Source: Palsa-147 sp049279675
GTDB taxonomy: Bacteria > Acidobacteriota > Terriglobia > Acidiferrales > UBA7541
Length of the DNA: 19,833 bases
Assembly (NCBI GenBank): GCA_049279675.1
Contig: JBAPOP010000091.1
Span: forward strand, 1-19,833
Reading direction: 5' to 3'
Below are positions 8,181-14,137 of the stretch, piece after piece; position 1 is the stretch's first letter, and each line of letters opens with the position of its first letter. A program made the position numbers and the translations under genes. Below the pieces are notes generated by a model. That model saw only the letters and a list, made by a program, of their open reading frames with translations. It made no database searches and was not told the DNA's origin.

Positions 8181-9178
8181 GTCCGGTCGATCGCATTCAT
8201 CGCCGCGGGATTGTATCGCTCGCCCACAATAGCATTTTGCGGAATGGCAGCCTCGAGCTCCGCCACTTCTTGCGGCGTTAACTTGATATCCGCCGCGGCC
8301 GCATTTTCCTCGAGATATTTCCTCCGCTTCGTTCCGGGAATCGGCACGAGATCTTCGCCTTTTGCCAGCACCCACGCCAACGCCAGTTGTCCCGCCGTCA
8401 CTCCTTTGCGCTCGGCGATCGCGCGCACTCGCTCCACCAATGCAAAATTCTTGACGAATGCGTCGCCCATAAATCGCGGCATTCGCTGTATTCGCGCATC
8501 CGAGCCACCGAGATCGCTTGGCTTCGTGATCGTGCCCGTCAGGAAGCCGCGCCCGAGCGGGCTGTACGGCACGAATCCGATTCCCAGCTCGCGCACGGTC
8601 GGCAGGATCTCCGCTTCCACATGCCGCACCCAGAGCGAATATTCCGTTTGCAGCGCCGTGATCGGATGCACTTTGTGCGCGCGGCGTATCGTTGCGGGCG
8701 AAGCTTCCGATAATCCGAGATATTTCACCTTGCCGGCCTTCACCAGCTCCGCCATCGCGCCCACGGTTTCTTCAATCGGAGTGTTTGGGTCCACGCGATG
8801 CTGATAGTAGAGATCAATGTGATCCACACCGAGGCGCTTGAGCGATGCATCGCACGCCGACCGGACGTATTCGGGCTCGCCGCTCAGCGACCAGTGGCTC
8901 GGGTCTTCCTTCTTGCGTATATTCGCGAACTTCGTCGCGAGAAAAACTTCATCGCGCCTCGCGCGAATCGTTCGCCCAACCAATTCCTCGTTGTCGCCGA
9001 TCCCGTAGGCGTCCGCCGTATCGAGGAAATTGATTCCCAGATCGAGCGCGCGCAGGATCGTTGCCGCCGATTCCGCGTCGTTCCTCTCGCCATAAAATTC
9101 GCTCATCCCCATGCAACCGAGTCCCATGCGGGAAACGATCGCGCCCTGCGATCCAAGCTTCACTTTTTTCATTGTCAT
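8177..9178 (-). CDS. aldo/keto reductase
   Basis: NADPH-dependent oxidoreductase with a TIM-barrel fold, 333 aa, acting on aldehydes or ketones. The substrate is not predictable. The catalytic tetrad is complete: D53 and Y58 in FLDTADAYG, K83 in LATKF, and H127 in DLYYQH. The C-terminal half has the cofactor-binding segments YSPLGRGFLTG and PIPGTKRRKYLEENA, as in the bacterial YhdN/AKR11-13-like group. The start at 9178 and a second ATG two codons later are both possible, and neither has a clear Shine-Dalgarno sequence. The gene converges on the DUF885 gene with stop codons overlapping. Upstream, 83 bp separate it from two more minus-strand genes, so co-transcription with them is possible but unproven. 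Confidence 0.93.
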   Translation of the reverse strand: MTMKKVKLGSQGAIVSRMGLGCMGMSEFYGERNDAESAATILRALDLGINFLDTADAYGIGDNEELVGRTIRARRDEVFLATKFANIRKKEDPSHWSLSGEPEYVRSACDASLKRLGVDHIDLYYQHRVDPNTPIEETVGAMAELVKAGKVKYLGLSEASPATIRRAHKVHPITALQTEYSLWVRHVEAEILPTVRELGIGFVPYSPLGRGFLTGTITKPSDLGGSDARIQRMPRFMGDAFVKNFALVERVRAIAERKGVTAGQLALAWVLAKGEDLVPIPGTKRRKYLEENAAAADIKLTPQEVAELEAAIPQNAIVGERYNPAAMNAIDRT

Positions 9179-9261
9179 AATGGCTTAGATGTGTGAAGTG
9201 AGCGTGGGTTGCGTGATTCTGCTGCGGGCAATTTTCATTAATCCAGCCTGCCGTGGCATAT

Positions 9262-9663
9262 TTATTCTGGGTGGCGATGAGACAGCCAGACGTCGGCTCG
9301 GCGAATTTGCGTGACAGTGCCGCTCCACATACCCATGTGCCCGTGGTCTCTCGAACTAAAGAAGCCTTCGAGTATCACGTAGTGCATGTTCAGCACATCA
9401 CTTTGCTTCTTCATCTCGGGAGTAACATTTACCCAGATGCCGTCTCCTAAAATGCTGTTCTCGTAGTCTTCGCGATGGAGATAGAGAACGTTCCCCTCAA
9501 ATTCGAGTCGCAAAAAACCAATTACCCGAATCACCTTTCCGTCGAATTTCTGTGGGTTGGCAATTAGCTGCACCATCGTGACATTGACTGGCTGCTCGGC
9601 GGTACTCGGCACAGCCGGCAACGCCGTCAAAAGCAAAATACAAACCAAAGCACTCGCCTTCAT
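9262..9663 (-). CDS. small secreted protein of unknown function
   Basis: 133 aa from the ATG at 9663, which has an excellent GGAGGAG ribosome-binding site at 9671-9677 with a 7-nt spacer. An in-frame ATG at 9693 overlaps the stop codon of the upstream gene and would add 10 residues. A signal peptide (MKASALVCILLLTALPAV, cleavage near PSTAEQ) points to export. The mature part is about 110 residues, with VRVIGFLRLEFEGNVLYLHREDYE and HYVILEGFFS. The alternating hydrophobic strands suggest a small beta-barrel, perhaps OB-like, but I do not recognise a named family with confidence. It directly follows the TPR-thioredoxin gene on the same strand and is probably in its operon. Confidence 0.8.
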   Translation of the reverse strand: MKASALVCILLLTALPAVPSTAEQPVNVTMVQLIANPQKFDGKVIRVIGFLRLEFEGNVLYLHREDYENSILGDGIWVNVTPEMKKQSDVLNMHYVILEGFFSSRDHGHMGMWSGTVTQIRRADVWLSHRHPE

Positions 9664-9689
9664 CTTCAAGCTCCTCCATCCCACACTCT

Positions 9690-10727
9690 TCATAACCCCG
9701 GCTTCTCCGCCGTCTGCGCTTGGAGCTCGCGCGCGCGGGCCAGCAACTTCTTCAGCTTGCCTTCGATCGCGGCGTCGCCGATGTGCTCATCCTGCAGCAC
9801 GCCGTCGGCGTCAATCGTGAACGTGTGCGGAATCGCCTCGACGCCAAACAGTTTCGCGACTGGCCCCTTAAATCCGCCGTCGCGGTAATTAATCCACGTC
9901 ATCCCGTTCTTCGCGATGAAGTCTTTCCACTTCGCTTCGTCCTCATCGAGGCTCACGCTCATGATCACCAACGGCTGCTCCTGAAATTTTTTCGCGATGT
10001 CCCGCACGTGCGGCAGAGCTTCGCGGCAGGGCTCGCACCACGTCGCCCAGAAATCGAGCAGCACGACTTTGCCTTTCAAATCATCGAGCGTGAAATGCTG
10101 CCCATCGATCGTGGTGATCGCGAAAGCCGGCGCCATCCGGGCGCGCGCCAGTTCGGGGTCGTCGATATAGCGCAGCGCGCGTTGCCGCTCCGGATCGTCC
10201 GCCGGCCTCATCTTCACGTACAGCTCGAACTGCGCCTTCGCCGCGTCGTCCTGCTTCAATCGCGCGAGCGCGCGGCCGTCCTCAAGAATTGCCTCCGGGA
10301 ATTTTGGGTAAACCGCCAGCGCCTTGGTCATCTCATCGTGTTCGCGTGAGTAAAATTCATCCTTGTGCTTGTCTAATCCCTCACGCATTAGCACCAGGCC
10401 AAGCTCATAATGCGCGATCGCCAACTTCTTCGGGTCCTGCGTCTCCGCCACCATCTCTTCCGCGGCGGCCTCGGCCGTCTTCCATTCCTGAAGCTCGGTT
10501 CCATACTTGATCATCTTTTTCTGGCACGCGACGCAGTGCCCGCCGTCCTGCTTGTCAGCCTTCTTGAAGGCATCGAGTGCCAAGCCAGGCTGCCGTTGAT
10601 GCAGAAAATCTTCGGCTTCCTTGTATGTCTTTTGGGCCTTCTCGTTTGTGGGCCCTTCAGCTTTGTCCTGCGCGAGCAGCGGCGCGGCGAGAGAAACGAC
10701 GGCCAACAGAATTGCGGCAGATCGCAT
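9690..10727 (-). CDS. secreted TPR-thioredoxin fusion (TlpA/ResA-like)
   Basis: 345 aa with a signal peptide (about 1-20, cleaved near LLAQ). It has a helical TPR-like region (about 30-175) and a C-terminal TlpA/AhpC-type thioredoxin domain (about 197-335). The redox site is W230-C231-E-P-C234 in FWATWCEPC, and the cis-proline loop is AIPHTF with P300. TlpA-like proteins reduce disulfides outside the cytoplasm, often for cytochrome c maturation or metalloprotein assembly; the partner here is unknown. An extra CVAC pair (C65, C68) lies inside the TPR region and could be redox-active or metal-binding. The start is set by AAGGAG at 10735-10740, 7 nt before the ATG. The small secreted protein gene follows immediately. 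Confidence 0.9.
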   Translation of the reverse strand: MRSAAILLAVVSLAAPLLAQDKAEGPTNEKAQKTYKEAEDFLHQRQPGLALDAFKKADKQDGGHCVACQKKMIKYGTELQEWKTAEAAAEEMVAETQDPKKLAIAHYELGLVLMREGLDKHKDEFYSREHDEMTKALAVYPKFPEAILEDGRALARLKQDDAAKAQFELYVKMRPADDPERQRALRYIDDPELARARMAPAFAITTIDGQHFTLDDLKGKVVLLDFWATWCEPCREALPHVRDIAKKFQEQPLVIMSVSLDEDEAKWKDFIAKNGMTWINYRDGGFKGPVAKLFGVEAIPHTFTIDADGVLQDEHIGDAAIEGKLKKLLARARELQAQTAEKPGL

Positions 10728-10909
10728 TTGGGTACTCCTTGGCGCTATCTGAATCGTTCGTGGGAACCTATCATGAAAGGCTGGATTTCGGCCAGAATTA
10801 CTGAATGCATAAGTCGCTTAGGTACTATACCTCATGTGCCACGGCTGCCCACTCGCGACTGGGGGCGTTCGGCGAGGGGCGCCGATTACGCGGCCAGCGC
10901 AATTGTAGC

Positions 10910-10927
10910 GCCCGGCTTCAGCCGGGC
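10910..10927. repeat. perfect palindrome GCCCGGCT-TC-AGCCGGGC
   Basis: Two 8-bp arms with a 2-nt centre, preceded by GTAGC. It has the same GCTTCAGC core as the first hairpin of the array at 11321-11510, so it probably belongs to that repeat family. Confidence 0.7.
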
Positions 10928-10993
10928 ACTCTTCGCCTTTCTTGCGTTACCACCCTCTGCGCCTCGAATTTCACTAGCCCGTTTCCAGCCCCA

Positions 10994-11246
10994 AATGTTG
11001 TCTGCCCACCCTATATATGGAGTTTGGGCAGGCAGACATTTTATGGTCACAGTACCCTAGCGAATAGGTTGTGAAAGCTTGGGCTCAGCTCTTCGCTAGC
11101 GGTTTTCGAAGGCGACGTGTGGGAAGGTTCTATTGCCTGAAGATTTCTCTTCGTTCTTGTTTCGGAAATAGGAAGACAACGGAAATCCTTCGACTCAAAA
11201 ATGTCTGTCTGCCCGAGCTCCATACATAAGGAGGGCAGACGACATT
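10994..11246. mobile_element. putative MITE-like element with 49-bp inverted ends
   Basis: The 49 bp at 10994-11042 match the reverse complement of 11198-11246 without gaps and with few mismatches. Both ends share AATGT.GTCTGCCC, TATGGAG and CAGACATTTT. Each end is itself a partial hairpin (GTCTGCCC...GGGCAGAC). The 155-bp interior has no credible gene. CCCA stands directly outside both ends and may be a 4-bp target duplication. A non-autonomous transposable element fits, but a large regulatory hairpin is possible. Confidence 0.5.
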
Positions 11247-11320
11247 CCCAGATTCGAACAGCGCCAAAAATGACCGTGAGCGGCGCGCGCGACTCTTTCA
11301 CGCTCGGTCATTCCCATTTT

Positions 11321-11510
11321 GGTTGGGAGCCCCCTGCTTCAGCAGTGGGAGCCGGACTTTAGTCCGGCGGAAGAGCGTTCGCTCTACAAATGGGCTTTTA
11401 GCCCCGGGATTTCTCGAGGGCCAGCGCTAAAGCGCATGATCGAGCTCGACTCCTTTCCGGAGCGCTGAAGCGCTCCTCCCCCGCATAAATGCGGGGGCTC
11501 CCACCCGGTG
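11321..11510. repeat. array of seven perfect hairpins
   Basis: Seven short palindromes with 2-3 nt centres lie within 164 bp: CTGCT-TC-AGCAG (11334), GCCGGACT-TT-AGTCCGGC (11351), AGAGCG-TT-CGCTCT (11372), GGGCT-TTT-AGCCC (11392), GCGCT-AA-AGCGC (11424), GGAGCGCT-GA-AGCGCTCC (11459) and CCCCCGCAT-AA-ATGCGGGGG (11478). The block is bounded by GGTTGGGAGCCCCC (11321-11334) and its near reverse complement GGGGGCTCCCACCC (from 11493). Another hairpin, CTCGCA...TGCGAG, follows at 11519-11540. Confidence 0.85.
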
Positions 11511-11617
11511 CTACAAACCTCGCATGAATGCAATTGCGAGAGAGGGAGGGGTCGGGAAGAGGCGCAGCTTGATGCCTCGCCCTTGAAGCCTGGCGAAGGA
11601 GGCGTACACTCCAGCCC

Positions 11618-11887
11618 ATGCTGTTCATGGTCATCGAGCGCTTCAAGAACGGCAATCCCGCGCCCGTGGGAGAGCGATTTAAGCTGAGCGGCCGGATGCT
11701 GCCCGAAGGCGTCACCTACCACGCGAGTTGGGTGGATGCGGACGGCACACGCTGCTTCCAAATCATGGAAGCGCCGCACGCGGAATCGTTGAACGCATGG
11801 ATCGCGCGCTGGCAAGATCTGATCGATTTCGAAATCGTCCCCGTCCAGACTTCCGCCGACTTCTGGGCGAAGCAGGAACACAAATAG
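11618..11887 (+). CDS. DUF3303 domain-containing protein
   Basis: An 89-aa cytoplasmic protein that matches the DUF3303 pattern end to end. It begins MLFMVIERFK, contains PEGVTYHASWVD and CFQIMEAPHAESLNAWIARW, and ends DLIDFEIVPVQTSADFW. This is the usual length and looks like a ferredoxin-like alpha/beta fold similar to dimeric stress-responsive proteins. The family's biochemical role is unknown. The start at 11618 fits the family N-terminus. GGAGG lies 15 nt upstream, further than usual. It is preceded by the hairpin array and followed by a palindromic repeat, so it is probably monocistronic. Confidence 0.85.
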   Translation: MLFMVIERFKNGNPAPVGERFKLSGRMLPEGVTYHASWVDADGTRCFQIMEAPHAESLNAWIARWQDLIDFEIVPVQTSADFWAKQEHK

Positions 11888-11928
11888 CCCTCAGATACGA
11901 TCAGCGCGTCAGCGTAGGAAACAAAACA

Positions 11929-11959
11929 GATTCCTCGTCGCTGCGATCCTCGGAATGAC
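11929..11959. repeat. GATTCCTCG...CTCGGAATGAC palindromic repeat
   Basis: An imperfect palindrome with GATTCC and GGAAT(G) arms around TCGCTGCGATC. Its reverse complement reads GTCATTCCGAGG...GAGGAATC, a form I recognise as a common interspersed repeat in several bacterial phyla. It lies in the gap between the DUF3303 gene and the next gene. Confidence 0.55.
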
Positions 11960-12080
11960 CCTGGGCGTCGTTGCACCAGCCGAATCCGCAAGGGTGCAAT
12001 GGACATTGCGCGCAATTGGGCGTAAATTTCTGCCGCACGCAAGGCGCAAGAACTCAAATCTTCAAACTGGAGAGAAACAC

Positions 12081-12578
12081 ATGATCGCGAAAATTCTGTT
12101 GGGCTGTGCGGTATTTGCTCTGGCTGTTGCCGTAACCCCAGCGCAAATGAAAAGCGAGATTTCCGGCACGTGCGCCAAAGCCGATGTCGAGCAGAGTGTG
12201 CCCGCCGGCGATTCGCCGGCTCACATGTTCACCGTAGCGCAAGGAAAATGCACCCCCAAGGGCGAGATCGCCGGCCAGACAAGCAAATCCGGCGCGTATT
12301 CCGAGCACCGCGACGTCAACACCAGCCGCATGAAAGCTTGGGGCGTTTACATCGAGACGTATGACAGCGGCGACACAGTTGCCTACAGCTATCAATTGTC
12401 TCTGGCCGTGAAAAATGGCGTGCCGGGCGCGGGCAAGGGCACGTATCAGATCATGAGCGGCACCGGGAAGATGAAAGGCATCAAGGGATCGGGCACGTGC
12501 ATGTACAGCCCGGGAGCCGATGCCGGCGTGAACTACACATGCACCGGCGATTACACACCCGCCGCAGCAACGAAGTAA
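12081..12578 (+). CDS. secreted hypothetical protein
   Basis: 165 aa from the ATG at 12081, which has GGAGAG at 12069-12074 with a 6-nt spacer. A longer frame opens at 11955 but lacks a ribosome-binding site and would bury the signal peptide. The signal peptide is MIAKILLGCAVFALAVAVTPAQ. The mature part is polar and glycine-rich, with several cysteines that could form disulfides and GKGTYQIMSGTGKMKGIKGSGTC near the end. That GTY-SGTGK-GI-GSGT pattern is seen in small secreted beta-barrel proteins, but I cannot name the family. It is probably extracytoplasmic and has its own strong terminator 21 bp downstream, so it is likely a single-gene unit. Confidence 0.85.
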   Translation: MIAKILLGCAVFALAVAVTPAQMKSEISGTCAKADVEQSVPAGDSPAHMFTVAQGKCTPKGEIAGQTSKSGAYSEHRDVNTSRMKAWGVYIETYDSGDTVAYSYQLSLAVKNGVPGAGKGTYQIMSGTGKMKGIKGSGTCMYSPGADAGVNYTCTGDYTPAAATK

Positions 12579-12599
12579 GAAAAGATACACCAAAATCTC

Positions 12600-12629
12600 A
12601 AAGGGCAGTCCGCCTGGGCTGCCCTTTTT
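12600..12629 (+). terminator. strong intrinsic terminator
   Basis: A 12-bp stem (AAAGGGCAGTCC with GGGCTGCCCTTT, including one G-U pair) closes a GCCT tetraloop. A run of five T residues begins in the distal arm. It follows the secreted hypothetical protein gene. Confidence 0.9.
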
Positions 12630-12718
12630 CTATCAACAAACTTCACAGCCGGGAGTCCCCTGCCTCTGAAGATTGTAAATGTCTTGTGTGTGACAAACGA
12701 TTTCCGCATTCTCAAAAT

Positions 12719-12976
12719 CTAGAGCTCATTGATGCTGGAAAGAGTCCACGCACTCGCCCAGTTATTCGTAATTTCCGCAACCAGGATCCGATCTTCCTCA
12801 TGCATGAATCTGCGCAGGCGGTCTCGTACGGCTTCCGCGTCGACATTGCTTTGCAACACCCATTCGGATAGCAGAACTTTTTGCGCTCCCAGCCGCTTGA
12901 GATCTTTGTGGAGTTCTTCGTAATCTCCTTGCGTCTGGTGATTTAGAAGGTCGTAGCTGATCAAATAGATGGCCAT
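12719..12976 (-). CDS. orphan Cas2-like / SinR-like small protein
   Basis: 85 aa. It begins MAIYLISYDLLN, with D9 in the place of the Cas2 metal-binding aspartate. It continues with DLKRLGAQKVLLSEWVLQSN and ends with DRILVAEITNNWA. This is the beta-alpha-beta-beta-alpha-beta layout of the Cas2/VapD ferredoxin-like superfamily. Similar stand-alone proteins exist outside CRISPR loci, some annotated SinR family, and their function is unclear. The start at 12976 has GGAGG at 12987-12991 with a 10-nt spacer. No cas1 gene, repeat array or VapD-style partner is nearby, so it is unlikely to work in CRISPR adaptation. It converges on the terminator-ended gene to its left. Confidence 0.75.
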   Translation of the reverse strand: MAIYLISYDLLNHQTQGDYEELHKDLKRLGAQKVLLSEWVLQSNVDAEAVRDRLRRFMHEEDRILVAEITNNWASAWTLSSINEL

Positions 12977-13012
12977 GGGCGTAAGGCCTCCGTCTCTTAA
13001 CTTTACCCTTTA

Positions 13013-13105
13013 TTGCTGGCTTAAACGGATACAGTTGCCAGCGGCGTCCCTTAAATACATCTCCCGGCTCCCCAAGTTCGATCAACGGCCCTCCATGGTT
13101 CAGGC
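13013..13105 (-). pseudogene. remnant of a VOC (glyoxalase/bleomycin-resistance) family gene
   Basis: On the minus strand, one frame reads SREMYLRDAAGNCIRLSQQ and then a stop at about 13016-13018. This is the characteristic last strand of VOC proteins (consensus like Y-x-RDP-x-GN). Upstream in the same frame is a TGA stop. The adjacent frame gives NHGGPLIE, which resembles the preceding VOC segment, as if one frameshift separates them. Nothing of the N-terminal part is visible beyond about 13105, where a GTAGGG hairpin repeat soon follows. No start codon or complete gene exists. Confidence 0.45.
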
Positions 13106-13126
13106 ATCATCGCGCGAAACGCTCTC

Positions 13127-13150
13127 GTAGGGTCCGTCGGAAGACGGACC
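13127..13150 (+). repeat. GTAGGG-headed hairpin repeat, copy 2
   Basis: GTAGGG leads into GGTCCGTC-GGAA-GACGGACC, a perfect 8-bp stem with a GGAA tetraloop. It faces the inverted copy at 13192-13218, as in paired REP elements. Confidence 0.75.
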
Positions 13151-13191
13151 AGCATTTCAGGGTTTGGTTTTTCGGTTCCCGCAACATTTCA

Positions 13192-13218
13192 AAAGCCGGC
13201 CTGCCGGCCAGCCCTACG
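13192..13218 (-). repeat. GTAGGG-headed hairpin repeat, copy 3 (inverted)
   Basis: The reverse complement reads CGTAGGGCTGGCCGGCAGG and then CCGGCTTT, almost the same as the copy at 4018-4045. Confidence 0.75.
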
Positions 13219-13258
13219 GATGCCAGTATCGGCCTATCGGGTGTCGCGACGTGTACAC

Positions 13259-13274
13259 TCCGTCGGAAGACGGA
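13259..13274 (+). repeat. partial copy of the TCCGTC-GGAA-GACGGA hairpin
   Basis: The hairpin of the copy at 13127-13150 recurs here without the GTAGGG head. Confidence 0.7.
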
Positions 13275-13346
13275 CCGCACTTGCGGTTAGCAGGATGGCT
13301 TCTTCGGCCGTAGGGAAGCCTGGGCACATAGTATCGGCCCTGGCCG

Positions 13347-13376
13347 TTGACGCAAACGCCGCGCGCCCTTTATAAT
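13347..13376 (+). promoter_or_regulatory. strong sigma70-type promoter of rplU-rpmA
   Basis: TTGACG at 13347-13352 and a perfect TATAAT at 13371-13376 are separated by 18 bp. Transcription should start near 13383, giving a leader of about 24 nt before the rplU ATG. This is the best promoter match in the window and suits a ribosomal protein operon. Confidence 0.85.
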
Positions 13377-13406
13377 GGAGGTTTCCGAACGACATTGGGA
13401 GGCTGT

Positions 13407-13721
13407 ATGTACGCCGTAATTCGAAGTGGGGGCAAGCAGTACCGCGTCGCGCCGGGCGAGACCATCGAAGTCGAGAAGCTCGACGGCAAGGTCGGCGGCA
13501 AAGTCACTTTCGGCGAAGTCCTCGCCGTGCTCACCGACGACAGCAAATTTCATGGCGGCGAAAAGACCTCGAAAGCCAAAGTGACCGGCAAAATCGTCGG
13601 TCATGGACGCCATCCGAAAGAGATCGTCTTCAAATTTAAGCGCTGCGGGCAATACAAAATCACGCGCGGCCACCGGCAGGATTTCACCTCCGTGCAGGTC
13701 GGCGACATTCAGTTCGAGTAA
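13407..13721 (+). CDS. rplU: 50S ribosomal protein L21
   Basis: 104 aa, the normal length for bL21, which binds 23S rRNA next to L20. The start at 13407 gives the standard MYAVIRSGGKQYRV N-terminus, with GGGAGG at 13397-13402. An upstream in-frame ATG-like start would lie within the promoter. Conserved features include GETIEVEKL, FGEVLAV, KAKVTGKIVGHGR and the C-terminal KRCGQYKITRGHRQDFTSVQVGDI. It is the first gene of the unit, and rpmA follows after 9 bp. Confidence 0.98.
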   Translation: MYAVIRSGGKQYRVAPGETIEVEKLDGKVGGKVTFGEVLAVLTDDSKFHGGEKTSKAKVTGKIVGHGRHPKEIVFKFKRCGQYKITRGHRQDFTSVQVGDIQFE

Positions 13722-13730
13722 AGGCGAGCC

Positions 13731-14027
13731 ATGGCACACAAAAAGGGCGGCGGTTCATCTACAAACGGACGCGATTCCCACGGGCAGCGGCTCGGGATCA
13801 AGCGCTTCGGCGGCCAACTCGTCAACGGCGGCACGATCTTGATCCGCCAGCGCGGCACGAAGTACAAGCCCGGCAAGAACGTCGCGCGCGCCAAGGACGA
13901 CACGCTCTTCGCCCTGGTCACCGGCTTTGTCCTCTTCGAAGACAAAGGCCAATCGGGCCGCTTCATCAGCATCACTCCCGAAGAACAAGCCGCAAAGGCG
14001 CCTGCTGCTGCGCCCGCCGCGAATTAA
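13731..14027 (+). CDS. rpmA: 50S ribosomal protein L27
   Basis: 98 aa. bL27 reaches the peptidyl-transferase centre through its N-terminal tail. It starts MAHKKGGGSSTNGRDS, the tail seen in Gram-negative bacteria, without the cleavable extension found in Firmicutes. GQRLGIKRFGGQLVNGGTILIRQRGTKYKPG and the KDDTLFALVTG segment are standard. The C-terminus ends in an alanine-rich stretch (EQAAKAPAAAPAAN) slightly longer than usual. It pairs with rplU as in most bacteria. A 57-nt stem-loop sits between it and obg. Confidence 0.98.
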   Translation: MAHKKGGGSSTNGRDSHGQRLGIKRFGGQLVNGGTILIRQRGTKYKPGKNVARAKDDTLFALVTGFVLFEDKGQSGRFISITPEEQAAKAPAAAPAAN

Positions 14028-14043
14028 CGGAATCCTTCCAGCG

Positions 14044-14100
14044 AAGCATGCAAGCGCGAGCGTGGCTCCTTTGGATTTTCACTCGCGCTATCGTATGCTT
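14044..14100 (+). promoter_or_regulatory. large stem-loop between rpmA and obg
   Basis: AAGCAT pairs with ATGCTT outside, and AGCGCGAG (14053-14060) pairs with CTCGCGCT (14082-14089) inside, around a 21-nt loop. The right arm ends in CTTCCCCC rather than a T run, so it is not a classical terminator. It may attenuate transcription, process the mRNA or stabilise the rpmA end. Confidence 0.5.
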
Positions 14101-14137
14101 CCCCCATTGATTCCTCTGATCTGCCACCGAGCACACC

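Larger units (their letters stand above)
10741..11617. other. gene-free repeat-rich region
   Basis: About 880 bp between the divergent tlpA-like and DUF3303 genes. Open frames here lack ribosome-binding sites and family resemblance and run through palindromes, so I call none. It holds a GCCCGGCT palindrome, a 253-bp element with inverted ends, and a dense hairpin array, each listed separately. A 13-bp palindrome with 5-bp arms AGGTA/TACCT (10820-10832), about 95 bp upstream of the tlpA-like start, could be an operator, but I see no convincing promoter around it. Confidence 0.7.

Noticed and set aside
10410..11301. Open frames in the gene-free region (10410-11060 +, 10805-11074 +, 11047-11301 -)
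   Set aside because: They lack ribosome-binding sites and family resemblance, and they cross palindromes and the inverted-repeat element or the tlpA-like gene.
11321..11510. CRISPR array
   Set aside because: The palindromes differ in sequence and spacing, there is no constant direct repeat, and no cas1 gene is nearby.
11384..11881. 165-codon minus-strand open frame opposite the DUF3303 gene
   Set aside because: It runs through the hairpin array and the antisense of a recognisable family, which indicates a shadow frame.
12798..13085. 95-codon minus-strand open frame overlapping the Cas2-like gene
   Set aside because: It is out of frame with both the Cas2-like gene and the VOC remnant and resembles neither.
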